DNA of 64,000 nt from Ferrimonas sediminicola (GCF_005116715.1 NZ_SWCI01000005.1:1-64000); one strand, 5' to 3'; shown: positions 53,540 to 63,073, counted from the first letter of the stretch. Numbers and translations: made by a program. The notes: generated by a model from the letters alone, not told the origin.

Positions 53540-53727
53540 AGCTTCTCGATCCTCTGACTGTGTGCGCCAGCTCAGGGCGGCGTGGCCGCCCCGCTTGCAC
53601 AAAACGGCCTCCCAGCCTGGCCTCAACGCCCGGAGTTGATGGGAGAATAAGTTGATTTTTAACCATAAAGCTTAACAGCCCAGGGGGAGTTGAGTATGAT
53701 TTGACCAGCATCTCCAGGAGAAACACC

Positions 53728-54489
53728 ATGAGACTTGCCCTGCTGCTGCTCTCCCTGATGTCGGTTTCACCGCCCGGCTGGGCCGAGCACGCCTACCCCA
53801 AACTCTACTACCAGGTCGATCACCTGCGCTCATTCGACTACGCCATCTCCGGCAATCACTGGTACCCGCCGACATCGGAGAATCGCCGCGTCATTCAGGG
53901 GATCCTGGCACTCAATGCAGCGGAGAAGGAGACACAACGGATAAGTGACCTCAGCCGCGACCCGAATCTGGCCCTCGGGATCAGACAACTGGCGGCGGAA
54001 GTCAGCTGCCTGATCTACCGCTATCTGGCGGGCGAGGGAGAGCGGCCTCTGTGCTTCGATGCGCCCTCCGCTGACGCCCGGCGCAAGCAGAGGACCCCCT
54101 TCTTCGACAGTCAGGGACGCTACTATGACGCCCCCCTGACCCTCACCTACCCTATGCGGGCATCACCACACCTCAGCTACCGTTTTCGCTATCGGGTCCC
54201 CTCGGGAAGCCGCTATCCTCTGGACAACCCCTTCTATCCCGTCCATCAGCTGGGCTACGGACTGGCAGGCAACGACAGCCGGGCCCTGATCGTCACTGTG
54301 TTCCTGGAGGTGCTCGCCGAAACGGAACCGGGCAACTGGCAGCCCAGTCCACCGAGCCAGACTCAGCTCCCCCTGTACCTGCAGTTGCCCTCACAAAGGG
54401 CGATTCGCCACAGCGGCGGCCTCAGGGCGGCCTTCAACCTGGGCCACAAAAACGTGCGCCTTCTGGACTACACCGGACAGAGGTGGTAG
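53728..54489 (+). CDS. Secreted hypothetical protein
   Basis: A 253-aa protein with signal peptide (MRLALLLLSLMSVSPPGWA, cleavage before EHAYP). The mature part has many Tyr, Arg and Pro and two Cys (near 91 and 107). No family is recognised. AGGAGA precedes ATG 53728. Confidence 0.65.
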   Translation: MRLALLLLSLMSVSPPGWAEHAYPKLYYQVDHLRSFDYAISGNHWYPPTSENRRVIQGILALNAAEKETQRISDLSRDPNLALGIRQLAAEVSCLIYRYLAGEGERPLCFDAPSADARRKQRTPFFDSQGRYYDAPLTLTYPMRASPHLSYRFRYRVPSGSRYPLDNPFYPVHQLGYGLAGNDSRALIVTVFLEVLAETEPGNWQPSPPSQTQLPLYLQLPSQRAIRHSGGLRAAFNLGHKNVRLLDYTGQRW

Positions 54490-54779
54490 TCCGCCACTCG
54501 GGGCGGCGCCATTCGGCCTGCCCCCATACGACACCTTGTTCCCCATCGACCATAAGTTTGAGATCTAACCTACGCACCCAAGAACCCACCAAAACAAAAC
54601 GTTAACCATTCGTTACGTCATACACACCCAAAATCCACAACACACATATTTCGTTGTTTTACAACATATTACTAGGTTTACTCATGAGTTGCTCAGGCGT
54701 CCCCAGTTGAAGTCACCGCAATTTGACGGTATTTTAATTTGAGCACTAATGGTTTCAGCACTAACTTTTCAACAAACGG
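54490..54779. other. AT-rich leader of the abl operon
   Basis: About 290 bp, markedly AT-rich from 54560 on, with no gene. It should contain the ablA promoter; no clear -35/-10 pair was found. Confidence 0.4.
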
Positions 54780-55985
54780 ATGTTCAACATGTCGACCAAT
54801 ACCGCTGAGAAGCAGAGTTCCACCCCCTCCAGAAAGGCCATCCCCCTCACCCTGATCGAACCCACCTCACCACAGCATTTTGCCAACCGCAGCGACCTGA
54901 TGAGCTTCGATGTCTCCGCCCACCCCTGGCGTGAAACCTTGGCCAAGTCCTTCAAGACCGACAGAGATTTGGCCAAGGTTTTACAAAACGTCCGCCCGGT
55001 CGATCAGCAGGTTTACCAGGTAATTGCCGCCAGGGTGACTCCCTACATCGCCCAACTGATGGATGAGCGGAATCCCAATTGTCCCATCCGTATTCAATAC
55101 GTCCCCGAGCAGGACGAGCTCAATGTGGCCCCCCATGAGATGGGTGATCAGCTGTCCGAAGACGACATGATGCCGGAAGGCACCTCCATCGTTCACCGCT
55201 ACCCCAACCGGGTGCTGTTCCTGGTCCACAATATCTGTGGCGCCTACTGTCGACACTGCACCCGAAAACGGATGGTGTCCGACCCACTGAACGTGATCTC
55301 CATGGAACGCATCCGCCGCTCGGTGGATTACCTTCGGGAGCACCCGGAGATTCAGGACGTGCTGCTCTCCGGCGGCGATCCCCTGCTGCTCACCGACGGT
55401 AAGCTGGACCAGATCCTGTCTATGATCCGCGAAGCCCGCCCCGACCTGAAAATTCTACGCATCGGCAGCCGCCTGCTGGCCCAGCTTCCCACTAGGGTGA
55501 CGCCCGAACTGTGTGAGGTCCTGGTGAAAAACCGCGTCACCCTGATCAACACCCAGGTGAATCACCCCAAGGAGATCACCCCGTTGTTTCAGGAGCGCAT
55601 CGCCATGCTGCGCCACTCAGGCATCATGCTGGGCAACCAGAGTGTGCTGATGAAGGGAGTCAACGACGATGTGCAGGTGATGCGGGATCTGGTGATGGAT
55701 CTGGTGGCCAACGGCATTCGCCCCTACTACGTCTACTCCATGGATCCTGCGCCCGGAAACAGCAAATTCCAGGTGAGCTACGACCGCATGCTGGAGATCT
55801 ACCACGGCATTCGTGGCTGGGTCTCCGGGCCAGCCATCCCCACCTTCATCGTCGATGGCATTGGCGGACTGGGCAAGATGCCGGTGCAGCCGGAATATGT
55901 CCGTAAAGTGCAGGACGGTGAGCAGACCAGGCTGGAAGCCACCAACTTCGAAGGCCGCAGCGCCGACGTCTCCTACCTGCTCTAA
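54780..55985 (+). CDS. ablA: Lysine 2,3-aminomutase
   Basis: A 401-aa radical-SAM, PLP enzyme that turns L-lysine into L-beta-lysine. C153, C157 and C160 (CGAYCRHCTRKR) bind the [4Fe-4S] cluster, SGGDPLLL is the SAM/PLP-site GGE-like motif, and the PLP lysine lies in GGLGKMPVQP. It is larger than EpmB and, unlike it, heads an operon with a symporter and a beta-lysine acetyltransferase, so an osmolyte role (N-epsilon-acetyl-beta-lysine) fits better than EF-P modification. The start is ATG 54780 or 54789; neither has a good ribosome site. Confidence 0.88.
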   Translation: MFNMSTNTAEKQSSTPSRKAIPLTLIEPTSPQHFANRSDLMSFDVSAHPWRETLAKSFKTDRDLAKVLQNVRPVDQQVYQVIAARVTPYIAQLMDERNPNCPIRIQYVPEQDELNVAPHEMGDQLSEDDMMPEGTSIVHRYPNRVLFLVHNICGAYCRHCTRKRMVSDPLNVISMERIRRSVDYLREHPEIQDVLLSGGDPLLLTDGKLDQILSMIREARPDLKILRIGSRLLAQLPTRVTPELCEVLVKNRVTLINTQVNHPKEITPLFQERIAMLRHSGIMLGNQSVLMKGVNDDVQVMRDLVMDLVANGIRPYYVYSMDPAPGNSKFQVSYDRMLEIYHGIRGWVSGPAIPTFIVDGIGGLGKMPVQPEYVRKVQDGEQTRLEATNFEGRSADVSYLL

Positions 55986-55995
55986 GGTCTGGCCG

Positions 55996-57441
55996 ATGCA
56001 CACCATCGACTACTTGCTGTTCCTGGGCTACTTGGTGGTCCTGCTGATGGTGGGGTTCCACTTCTACCGTCGCCACAGCGGTGGGGAGGATTACTACCTG
56101 GCGGGCCGCAACCTGCCCGCCAGGCATGTCGGTTTCTCCATCGCGGCCACCGACGTGGGCGGTGGATTTTCCATTGGCCTCGCCGGATTGGGATTTACCA
56201 TGGGGCTCTCCGCCAGCTGGTTGCTGTTTACCGGCCTGTTGGGCGCCTGGCTGTCAGCGGTGCTGCTGATCCCCAAGATCAAGCAGCGGGAGCGCCACCA
56301 GAGCCTGTTTACCTACCCGGACCTGCTGCGCCACCATTTCGGCCCCAGGGTCGCCATGGCGGCGGCGGTTATTTCGGCGGTAGGTTACCTGGGCTTCACC
56401 GCGGCCCAACTGCTCGCCGGTGCCAAACTGGCCTCGGCGACCCTGATTCCGGCGTCTCTGCCCCTGGAGAGCCCGCTGACACTGGCGCTGTGGGTCATCG
56501 GAGGCACCACCATCCTCTACACCGCCTTCGGGGGATTGAAGGCGGTGATCATGACCGACAGCATCCAGTGGCTGATACTGCTGCTGGGGCTGCTGTGCCT
56601 GGCGCTGCCCTTGGCCTGGCTCCAGGTGGGCGGCTGGGATGGTCTGAACCAGTCTCTGCCTCCCAGCTTTTTCAGCCTCGGCAGCCTCGGTGCCCCCACC
56701 CTGATCAACTGGATGGTGACCATCACCCCCATCTGGTTTGTCGCCATGACCCTCTATCAGAGGATCTTTGCCTGTCGCGATCAGGCAACCGCCCGTCGAG
56801 CCTGGTTTTTGGCCGGGCTGTTGGAGTATCCGGTAATGGCGTTCAGCGGCGTCTTGCTCGGCATGTGCGCCCGGGTGCTGTTGCCGGAGATGGAAGCGGA
56901 GAGCGCGGTACCGGCCATGATCCGGGATCTGCTGCCTATCGGTGTCACCGGGCTGGTGGTCGCCGCCTACTTCTCCGCCATCATGTCCACCGCCGACAGT
57001 TGCCTGATGGCCTGCTCGGGTAACCTGATCAACGACCTTATCGGCCTCAAGGACAATGACCGAGATACCGTTCGCTACTCGATGCTGGCCACCTTGCTGC
57101 TGGGGCTGGTCGCCATCCTTCTGGCAGCCAAGGCGGAATCGGTACTCTCGGCCATCCTGATGGCCTATACCCTGATGATCTCCGGACTGGTGATGCCGAC
57201 CCTCGCCTGCCTGTTCTGGCCATCGGTGCAGACAGGCGCGGCCCTGGCGTCGATGCTGGCAGGCAGCCTCACCGCGCTGTGGCTGATGCTGCCAGCGCTG
57301 CCCACGCCAACGCCGATTCGGGAGAGCGGACTGGATGCAGGGGTATTTGGTTTGGCCGTCGCGGCCATGGCGATGGCTGGCACTCATCTGATTCAACACT
57401 GTTTTTCCAACAACCCGACTCAAGGAGAGGTCCATGAGTAA
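55996..57441 (+). CDS. Sodium:solute symporter (SSS) of the abl operon
   Basis: A 481-aa inner-membrane protein with about 13 helices. DYYLAGRNLPARHVGFSIAA and TDVGGGFSIG are family motifs; AYFSAIMSTADSCLMACSG holds the sodium-site Ser residues of helix 8. It lies 10 bp after ablA and overlaps ablB by 8 bp, so all three are co-expressed. Uptake of lysine, beta-lysine or acetyl-beta-lysine is the natural inference; no member with this job is known to me. Confidence 0.87.
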   Translation: MHTIDYLLFLGYLVVLLMVGFHFYRRHSGGEDYYLAGRNLPARHVGFSIAATDVGGGFSIGLAGLGFTMGLSASWLLFTGLLGAWLSAVLLIPKIKQRERHQSLFTYPDLLRHHFGPRVAMAAAVISAVGYLGFTAAQLLAGAKLASATLIPASLPLESPLTLALWVIGGTTILYTAFGGLKAVIMTDSIQWLILLLGLLCLALPLAWLQVGGWDGLNQSLPPSFFSLGSLGAPTLINWMVTITPIWFVAMTLYQRIFACRDQATARRAWFLAGLLEYPVMAFSGVLLGMCARVLLPEMEAESAVPAMIRDLLPIGVTGLVVAAYFSAIMSTADSCLMACSGNLINDLIGLKDNDRDTVRYSMLATLLLGLVAILLAAKAESVLSAILMAYTLMISGLVMPTLACLFWPSVQTGAALASMLAGSLTALWLMLPALPTPTPIRESGLDAGVFGLAVAAMAMAGTHLIQHCFSNNPTQGEVHE

Positions 57442-58297
57442 CCTCTTGGCATCCCCACCGCCGCAGGCTCCGTACGACGTCCTGGCGTCACTGGAGGGAG
57501 CCCAGATTCAGCATGGCCCCAACAACAACCGCATCTATCTAATGGAGCTGGGCAAGGCAGACCCCGCCCGGCTTATCGACCAGATGCAGGATCTGGCTGC
57601 AGAAAAGGGCTACGGCAAGATCTTTGCCAAGGTTCCCGAACATCGCGCCAGTCAGTTCCTGGCCAAGGGATTTAGGCTGGAAGCCCGGATCCCAGACTTC
57701 TACCCTGAGTGTGATGCGCTGTTTCTCGGTCACTATCCCGACCCTCGACGAGCCCTTGACGGCGAGACACACCAACTGCACCGGGTGCTGCAACTGGCAA
57801 AGCGCAACCTGGCTCCGGTGCCCTCCACCGCCGTCGACACCGGTGTGCGCCGCTGTACCCCAGAAGACGTTAGAACAATGGCCAGGCTGTATCGGCGGGT
57901 CTTTCCCAGCTACCCCTTCGCCATCGATGATCCCGACTTTCTGCTCGACAGCATGAGGGACAACGTCGACTACTTCTGCATAGAGCAACAGGGGCGGATG
58001 CTGGCGGTTGCCGCGGCGGAAAAGGCGCCGCACTCCCTGACCGCAGAGATGACCGACTTCGCCACCCTTCCCGACGCCCAGGGCCATGGCTTCGCCGGGC
58101 GGTTGCTGCAGCAGATGGAGCGGCAGATCTCGCATCAGGGATACAGGCTGGCCTACACCATAGCCCGGGCTCACTCGGTGGGAATGAACCGCACCTTTGC
58201 CAGACACCGATACCTAATGGCGGGCCGTCTCACCAACAACACCCAGATCGGCGGGCGCATCGAAACCATGAACGTCTGGTACAAACCACTGAGGTAG
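57434..58297 (+). CDS. ablB: Beta-lysine N-acetyltransferase
   Basis: A 287-aa GNAT enzyme that acetylates beta-lysine to N-epsilon-acetyl-beta-lysine. The N-terminal AblB-specific half (NNNRIYLMELGKADP, IFAKVPEHRASQFLAKGF) is followed by the GNAT domain (about 140-250) and the family ending LTNNTQIGGRIETMNVWYKPL. ATG 57434 lies inside the symporter gene, behind AGGAGAGG. The full abl operon points to salt-induced compatible-solute synthesis, as in methanogens and some bacteria. Confidence 0.9.
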   Translation: MSNLLASPPPQAPYDVLASLEGAQIQHGPNNNRIYLMELGKADPARLIDQMQDLAAEKGYGKIFAKVPEHRASQFLAKGFRLEARIPDFYPECDALFLGHYPDPRRALDGETHQLHRVLQLAKRNLAPVPSTAVDTGVRRCTPEDVRTMARLYRRVFPSYPFAIDDPDFLLDSMRDNVDYFCIEQQGRMLAVAAAEKAPHSLTAEMTDFATLPDAQGHGFAGRLLQQMERQISHQGYRLAYTIARAHSVGMNRTFARHRYLMAGRLTNNTQIGGRIETMNVWYKPLR

Positions 58298-58343
58298 TAC
58301 CCGCTCCAGATTGGGCCGATACACAGCGCACCGGCCACACAGC

Positions 58344-58375
58344 GAGGGGAGCATTCTCCATGCTCCCCTCTTATA
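58344..58375 (+). terminator. Terminator of the abl operon
   Basis: GAGGGGAGCAT TCTCC ATGCTCCCCTC is an 11-bp stem followed by TTATAT, 47 bp after ablB. Confidence 0.65.
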
Positions 58376-58419
58376 TCGCCAACGAGGCTTGAGACGCCGC
58401 CCGCATCGGGCCCCCGAGG

Positions 58420-60018
58420 TCACGACCTCTGGGGTTCGATCCTCAGGGAGGGGAACAGCCACAGCAGCCAGGCCTCCATCACCGGTTGTGGCGAATGGCA
58501 GGTCAGCTCCGGCTGAGCGGTGACATCGGTCACCTTGTAGTCCGGCTGACAGGGGGAGGCCACCGTCATCTCCAGGCCAACCACGGACAGCCCCAGGGAG
58601 TGAGCCGCCAGCAGGGCGGCGCGTCTCAGGGCGGGATGCAACCGCTCGGTCACATCCTGAGTACCCCCGCCGCCCTCGGCACGGTCGGCACCATCCTCGG
58701 CTGAAACCGCCTGATCCTCCCGATACTGAGTCCCCACCTCTGCGGCAAACACCTCGTTTCCTATTACCAGCACATTCAGGGTGTGGCCAAAGATACTCTC
58801 TTGGGCCAACCATGGTCGGTGGGACTCCTCTCTCCCCTGCCAGGCCTCGGCGAGTTGGGGGTCGGTCATCAGTTGCCGCCGCGCCTCGCCGTCGTCGGCT
58901 CGAAGCGCCGGCACCAGGTCTACCGACCTGAAGGGGATGGCGAACGCCTGAAAATCCTCAAAGGCGGTGAGTTCAGCCTGTGCCGGTACTGCCACCCCCG
59001 AGTTGGAGAGGAGTGCATGGGTCACCCGGCGATCTTCGCAGGCGCGCACCGCTACCGCGCTGCTGCTCTCCGGCATCGAACCCTGGCAACGCACGGACTG
59101 GCCCGCCAGATGAAGTGAGAAGAAGTCCCTCTGCGGATCCTCCAGCTGTACGGAGAGCCCCAACCGACGGGCCTGATCCAGCAACATCGCCGTGTCGGCA
59201 CTCAGCAGGTTCGAGTCACATTCGGCTTCGGCGGTGTACAGCGGTTCGTTGATGGCGTTGCGATTTTTAACTGAGTACACCGGAACGCGCACAAACCCCA
59301 ACTGCTCCACTAGCGAGCAGGCATGGCGGTCATCGTGAACGATGGAGAGATCCATGAAGCGCCTGCCTTTCCCGGAGAAGCGCTTGGCCAGGCCGGTGAT
59401 CAACGCCCGCTCCACCCCCTCCACCGGACAGTCCGGGTCGATGGCCATCCCCCAGGCACTGGAGCCGTTGTCGGGATCATTAAACGCCAGTTTATGGTCG
59501 ATGCCGGTCACACACCCCAGCAGCTTGCCGGTCTGCTCATCCTCGGCCAGCAGCATGGACAGCGAAGGATCCGCAAACATCTTGTGAGTAAAGTCCTCAC
59601 CGAGATCCACCCGACCCAGGCTGAGCAGCAGGGTATTGATGTTGTGTTCGTCCCAGCCGCCCATCATGGGGCGAAGCCGGATCCTGCCGGTCTCAGTGGC
59701 CGAAGAGTCAAAGGTGGAGAGCGCCAGCCGATAGGTCAGGGACGGGTCGATGAACAGCTGCTGGGGGGCTTTGGACACCAGGACCTGGGGTTCTCGGCAG
59801 TAAAACACCACATCCGAACGCAGCTGCTCCTCGCCATCGAGGTGATCGATCAGCTGCTGGTGGTTCGAAAAGGTGTGACCAAACAGGACCCGGCCCCAGC
59901 CACAGTGTACCTGCGCTGCGGATTTCATTCTTGCCCCCGCCACTTTGGGGATCTCTTCCCAGTGCCTGAGTGATGCCATCGACTTAAAATCCAGTGCCAG
60001 ATTACCTGGTTCGCTCAC
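58420..60018 (-). CDS. N-acetylglutaminylglutamine synthetase homologue with degenerate ATP-grasp half
   Basis: A 532-aa protein of the TIGR03103 type (GNAT plus ATP-grasp), which makes the osmolyte NAGGN. The N-terminal domain (VHCGWGRVLFGHTF, APQQLFIDPSLTYRL) and the GNAT domain (about 112-255: GIDHKLAFNDPDNGSSAWGM, MDLSIVHDDRHA, NRNAINEPLYT) are well kept. In the ATP-grasp half the Lys/Gly-rich nucleotide loop expected after the VPAQ segment is missing, a stretch is deleted before GGGGTQDVTERLHP, and the terminal metal-site Glu-Asn is replaced by VTDVTAQPELT. No asparagine-synthetase partner is nearby. GTG 60018 has GGAGG five bases upstream; frames to 60090 lack one. It faces the abl operon. 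Confidence 0.8.
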   Translation of the reverse strand: MSEPGNLALDFKSMASLRHWEEIPKVAGARMKSAAQVHCGWGRVLFGHTFSNHQQLIDHLDGEEQLRSDVVFYCREPQVLVSKAPQQLFIDPSLTYRLALSTFDSSATETGRIRLRPMMGGWDEHNINTLLLSLGRVDLGEDFTHKMFADPSLSMLLAEDEQTGKLLGCVTGIDHKLAFNDPDNGSSAWGMAIDPDCPVEGVERALITGLAKRFSGKGRRFMDLSIVHDDRHACSLVEQLGFVRVPVYSVKNRNAINEPLYTAEAECDSNLLSADTAMLLDQARRLGLSVQLEDPQRDFFSLHLAGQSVRCQGSMPESSSAVAVRACEDRRVTHALLSNSGVAVPAQAELTAFEDFQAFAIPFRSVDLVPALRADDGEARRQLMTDPQLAEAWQGREESHRPWLAQESIFGHTLNVLVIGNEVFAAEVGTQYREDQAVSAEDGADRAEGGGGTQDVTERLHPALRRAALLAAHSLGLSVVGLEMTVASPCQPDYKVTDVTAQPELTCHSPQPVMEAWLLWLFPSLRIEPQRS

Positions 60019-60255
60019 AACTGCCTCCAATTCCGATTCTGAAACGCCGTTAGCCGCCAGTGGTCCCTGCCAGAGAGGGGACAGATCCACTACCGACCAG
60101 AGATAATGTTACAGCTCTAAGCATTAAATATCAAAAATCGGAATTGCACCATCAATTTATCAGGGGCTTACAGAGTGAGTTGCGCCATTTCTCTTCGAGA
60201 CCGAGAAAGGGTATAGTTTGTGCTCTAGCATTTCAGTAACGAGCCAGGAACCTTT

Positions 60256-61146
60256 ATGCGACTCACACCGATCCCCCTACTGCTCTTCGTCACACTGCTA
60301 TTCAGCCAGGCATCGCTGGCGGAGCAACAGTCCACTGCAGAGGAGCCGGAAGTCAGAAACAGGGTCAGCCAGTTGGACAAACCTCTCTACAACCCCTTTA
60401 TCGAGCGTTACCTGCTGGACGAGGTCAAAGCCCTGAGGACCGAGCTGCAATCACAGCGGGCGGAGTTTCTTACCGAGTTAAATCGCAAACAGTTGACCCT
60501 GGCCAACCACTCGGTGACCTACGCCACGGACACGGTCACCTACTTCTTCTACCTGGTGGCTGGCGTCTCCTCCCTGTTGGTTCTGGTAGGCTGGACCTCC
60601 ATCAGAGACATCAAGGAGAAGGCACTCTCCCTGACCGATCAGGAGGTCACCAAGCTGGTCAGCCGCTATGAGAAGAGGCTGAAAAGTGTCGAGGAGCAGA
60701 TGAATGACAAGGAGCGGCTGATCTCAGAAAACAAGAGCGAGCTGGAACGTACCAACGAGGTCCACTCCCTGTGGTTGAGGGCAAGTCAGGAGGTCAGTGA
60801 AGAGCAGAAGATCGCCATATATGACCAGATCCTCCAGTTAAGACCCGATGATGTGGAGGCCTTGACCTATAAGGCGGATGCGGCCCTGGAACTCAGTGAA
60901 CCCAAATGGGCCATCAACCTTTGCCGTCAGGCGCTGCAGATCGATCCGGAGAATGGTCACGCGTTCTACCAGCTTGCCTGTGCCGCTTCCGCCCTGGGCG
61001 AACTGGATGAGGCATGCCAGCACCTGCAGAAAGCGATCGACATATCACCCGACTACCTGGGGTACGCAGACAGCGATCCCCAACTTCGCCCCCTCGCCGA
61101 GAGCGGCAGGTTGGCGGGGTTAACGCTCAACCAGCCGGATCAATAA
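60256..61146 (+). CDS. TPR-repeat membrane-anchored protein
   Basis: A 296-aa protein. Signal peptide (ending ASLA-EQQ near 22), periplasmic or luminal helical part, membrane helix near 97-118 (YFFYLVAGVSSLLVLVGW), coiled coil about 125-175, then TPR repeats from about 185 (KIAIYDQILQLRPDDVEALT; INLCRQALQIDPENGHAFYQ; ACQHLQKAIDISPDY). It probably scaffolds other proteins; partners unknown. AGGAA precedes ATG 60256. Confidence 0.78.
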   Translation: MRLTPIPLLLFVTLLFSQASLAEQQSTAEEPEVRNRVSQLDKPLYNPFIERYLLDEVKALRTELQSQRAEFLTELNRKQLTLANHSVTYATDTVTYFFYLVAGVSSLLVLVGWTSIRDIKEKALSLTDQEVTKLVSRYEKRLKSVEEQMNDKERLISENKSELERTNEVHSLWLRASQEVSEEQKIAIYDQILQLRPDDVEALTYKADAALELSEPKWAINLCRQALQIDPENGHAFYQLACAASALGELDEACQHLQKAIDISPDYLGYADSDPQLRPLAESGRLAGLTLNQPDQ

Positions 61147-61482
61147 CGCCTGCCCGCAGACTTTTGTTCCACATATAATGATTTGAGCACGATTCTTTGT
61201 CCTGTTTGGGGGGGATTATCCCCCTCCCAAACCCTACTCTGCCCAATCCCATGAAAATATTTACCAGAAATTGCCACAGACACACCAGCCATTAAATTTC
61301 AGTAAGTTAAATATCTACAAGAACAACTTTTACCCATAATGGTAAACATTTTTTCGGCCGAGGCGGGACAATTAACAAGTTTGAATTGAGGTTGACCCTA
61401 ACATTTTGTTAGCATTGGCTGTCGTTAACGACACAACAAATCTCAGCATTTTGTTTGTTCTCAAACATAATAGAGAGGAACA
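61147..61482. promoter_or_regulatory. Leader of BCCT transporter 2 with two palindromes
   Basis: An AT-rich 336-bp gap. CTAACA-TTT-TGTTAG (61398-61412) and the perfect 14-mer TGTCGTTAACGACA (61420-61433) stand next to each other 50-85 bp before the start, downstream of a TTGACC (61393-61398). They look like operators, for instance of a TetR/BetI-type repressor. Confidence 0.5.
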
Positions 61483-63057
61483 ATGAGTAACCCCATAGAT
61501 AAATACAGTATTGAAAATACCGACTACACCGTCGGCCAGGACAACATCCAGAAATGGGGATTTGATGTCCACAACCCGGTCTTCGGCATCAGTGCCGGCC
61601 TGATTCTTCTTTTCCTCGCCGCCATCCTGATCAGCGATGCCGCCACCGCCAAAGCCGCCCTCGACGGCATCAAGTGGAAAATCATAAACAACTTCGACGC
61701 CCTCTTTATGTGGTCGGCTAACCTGTTCCTGATTTTCTGTTTGTGGCTGATTGTCAGCCCCTATGGTCGCATCCGCCTGGGCGGTTCCGAGGCACGCCCC
61801 GAACACTCCAACCTCTCCTGGATGGCGATGTTGTTTGCCGCTGGTATGGGGATCGGCCTGATGTTCTGGGGAGTCGCGGAACCGGTGGCCTACTTTACCG
61901 GTTGGTATGAGACCCCGCTGGGCGTGGAAGCTCACTCCCCCGAGGCGGCCAAGGTGGCCATGGGCGCCACCATGTTCCACTGGGGTCTGCACCCTTGGGC
62001 CATGTATGCCATCGTGGCACTGTCACTGGCCTTCTTCTCCTTCAACAAAGGCCTGCCCCTGTCGATCCGCTCCATCTTCTACCCCCTCCTGGGCGATAAA
62101 ACCTGGGGTTGGTTTGGCCATGCCATCGACATCATGGCCGTGTTGGCCACCCTGTTCGGCCTGGCCACCTCCCTGGGCCTGGGTGCCCAGCAGGCCAGCA
62201 GCGGCATCAACCACGTCTTTGGTACCGATGGCGGCGTCGGCATGCAGGTCGGCGTCATCGCCTTCGTCACCGGACTGGCGGTGATCTCCGTAATTAGGGG
62301 GATCGAAGGTGGAGTAAAGGTGCTGAGCAACGTCAACATGCTGGTGGCCATCGCCCTGCTGGTGTTTGTGGCCCTGGTGGGCGCCGCGGTGGCCTTTGGC
62401 AACCTGGGGCAGACCCTGCTGGGGTACGCCGAAACCATCATCCCCCTGAGTAACCCCCATGGCCGTGAGGATGAAGCATGGATGCACGGCTGGACCGTGT
62501 TCTACTGGGCCTGGTGGATCTCCTGGTCTCCTTTTGTTGGCATGTTCATCGCTCGGGTCTCCAAGGGGCGTACCATACGTGAGTTCCTGATCGCGGTGAT
62601 GTTCATCCCCACCACGGTGACCATCATCTGGATGTCCGTGTTCGGCGGCATCGCCATTGATCAAGTCATCAACAAGGTGGGCGAGTTGGGCACCAATGGT
62701 CTGTCTGATATCACCCTGGCTCTGTTCTACACCTTCGAAGCCCTGCCCTGGAGCAACCTGCTGTCGGTGATCTCCATCGTGCTGATCATGGTATTCTTCA
62801 TCACCTCATCCGACTCCGGTTCGCTGGTGATCGACAGCATCACCGCCGGCGGCAAGGTGGATGCCCCGGTTCCCCAGCGTATCTTCTGGGCCAGCATCGA
62901 AGGGGCCATCGCCGCCACCCTGTTATGGATTGGAGGCACCGAGGCGATCCAGGCGCTGCAGGCCGGTACCATCTCCACCGCCCTGCCCTTCACCCTGATC
63001 CTTCTGCTGATGTGCGTCAGCCTGGTGAAAGGGATGAGGACCGAGCCAAGAGGCTAA
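61483..63057 (+). CDS. BCCT-family betaine/choline/carnitine transporter (copy 2)
   Basis: A 524-aa, 12-helix carrier highly similar along its whole length to copy 1 at 12088-13665 (GWTVFYWAWWISWSPFVGMF, SSDSGSLVIDSITAGGKVDA and many other identical blocks). Differences cluster in the loop after helix 2, in helices 5-6 and near residue 420, so substrate ranges may differ. ATG 61483 follows AGAGAGGAACA. It lies next to the abl/NAGGN-like osmolyte genes, in keeping with a role in salt response. Confidence 0.92.
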   Translation: MSNPIDKYSIENTDYTVGQDNIQKWGFDVHNPVFGISAGLILLFLAAILISDAATAKAALDGIKWKIINNFDALFMWSANLFLIFCLWLIVSPYGRIRLGGSEARPEHSNLSWMAMLFAAGMGIGLMFWGVAEPVAYFTGWYETPLGVEAHSPEAAKVAMGATMFHWGLHPWAMYAIVALSLAFFSFNKGLPLSIRSIFYPLLGDKTWGWFGHAIDIMAVLATLFGLATSLGLGAQQASSGINHVFGTDGGVGMQVGVIAFVTGLAVISVIRGIEGGVKVLSNVNMLVAIALLVFVALVGAAVAFGNLGQTLLGYAETIIPLSNPHGREDEAWMHGWTVFYWAWWISWSPFVGMFIARVSKGRTIREFLIAVMFIPTTVTIIWMSVFGGIAIDQVINKVGELGTNGLSDITLALFYTFEALPWSNLLSVISIVLIMVFFITSSDSGSLVIDSITAGGKVDAPVPQRIFWASIEGAIAATLLWIGGTEAIQALQAGTISTALPFTLILLLMCVSLVKGMRTEPRG

Positions 63058-63073
63058 CCTCACCTCCAAAGAG

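Noticed and set aside
54780-55985. EpmB (EF-P beta-lysylation) identity for the aminomutase
   Set aside because: The gene heads an operon with ablB and is about 60 residues longer than EpmB; the osmolyte assignment fits better.
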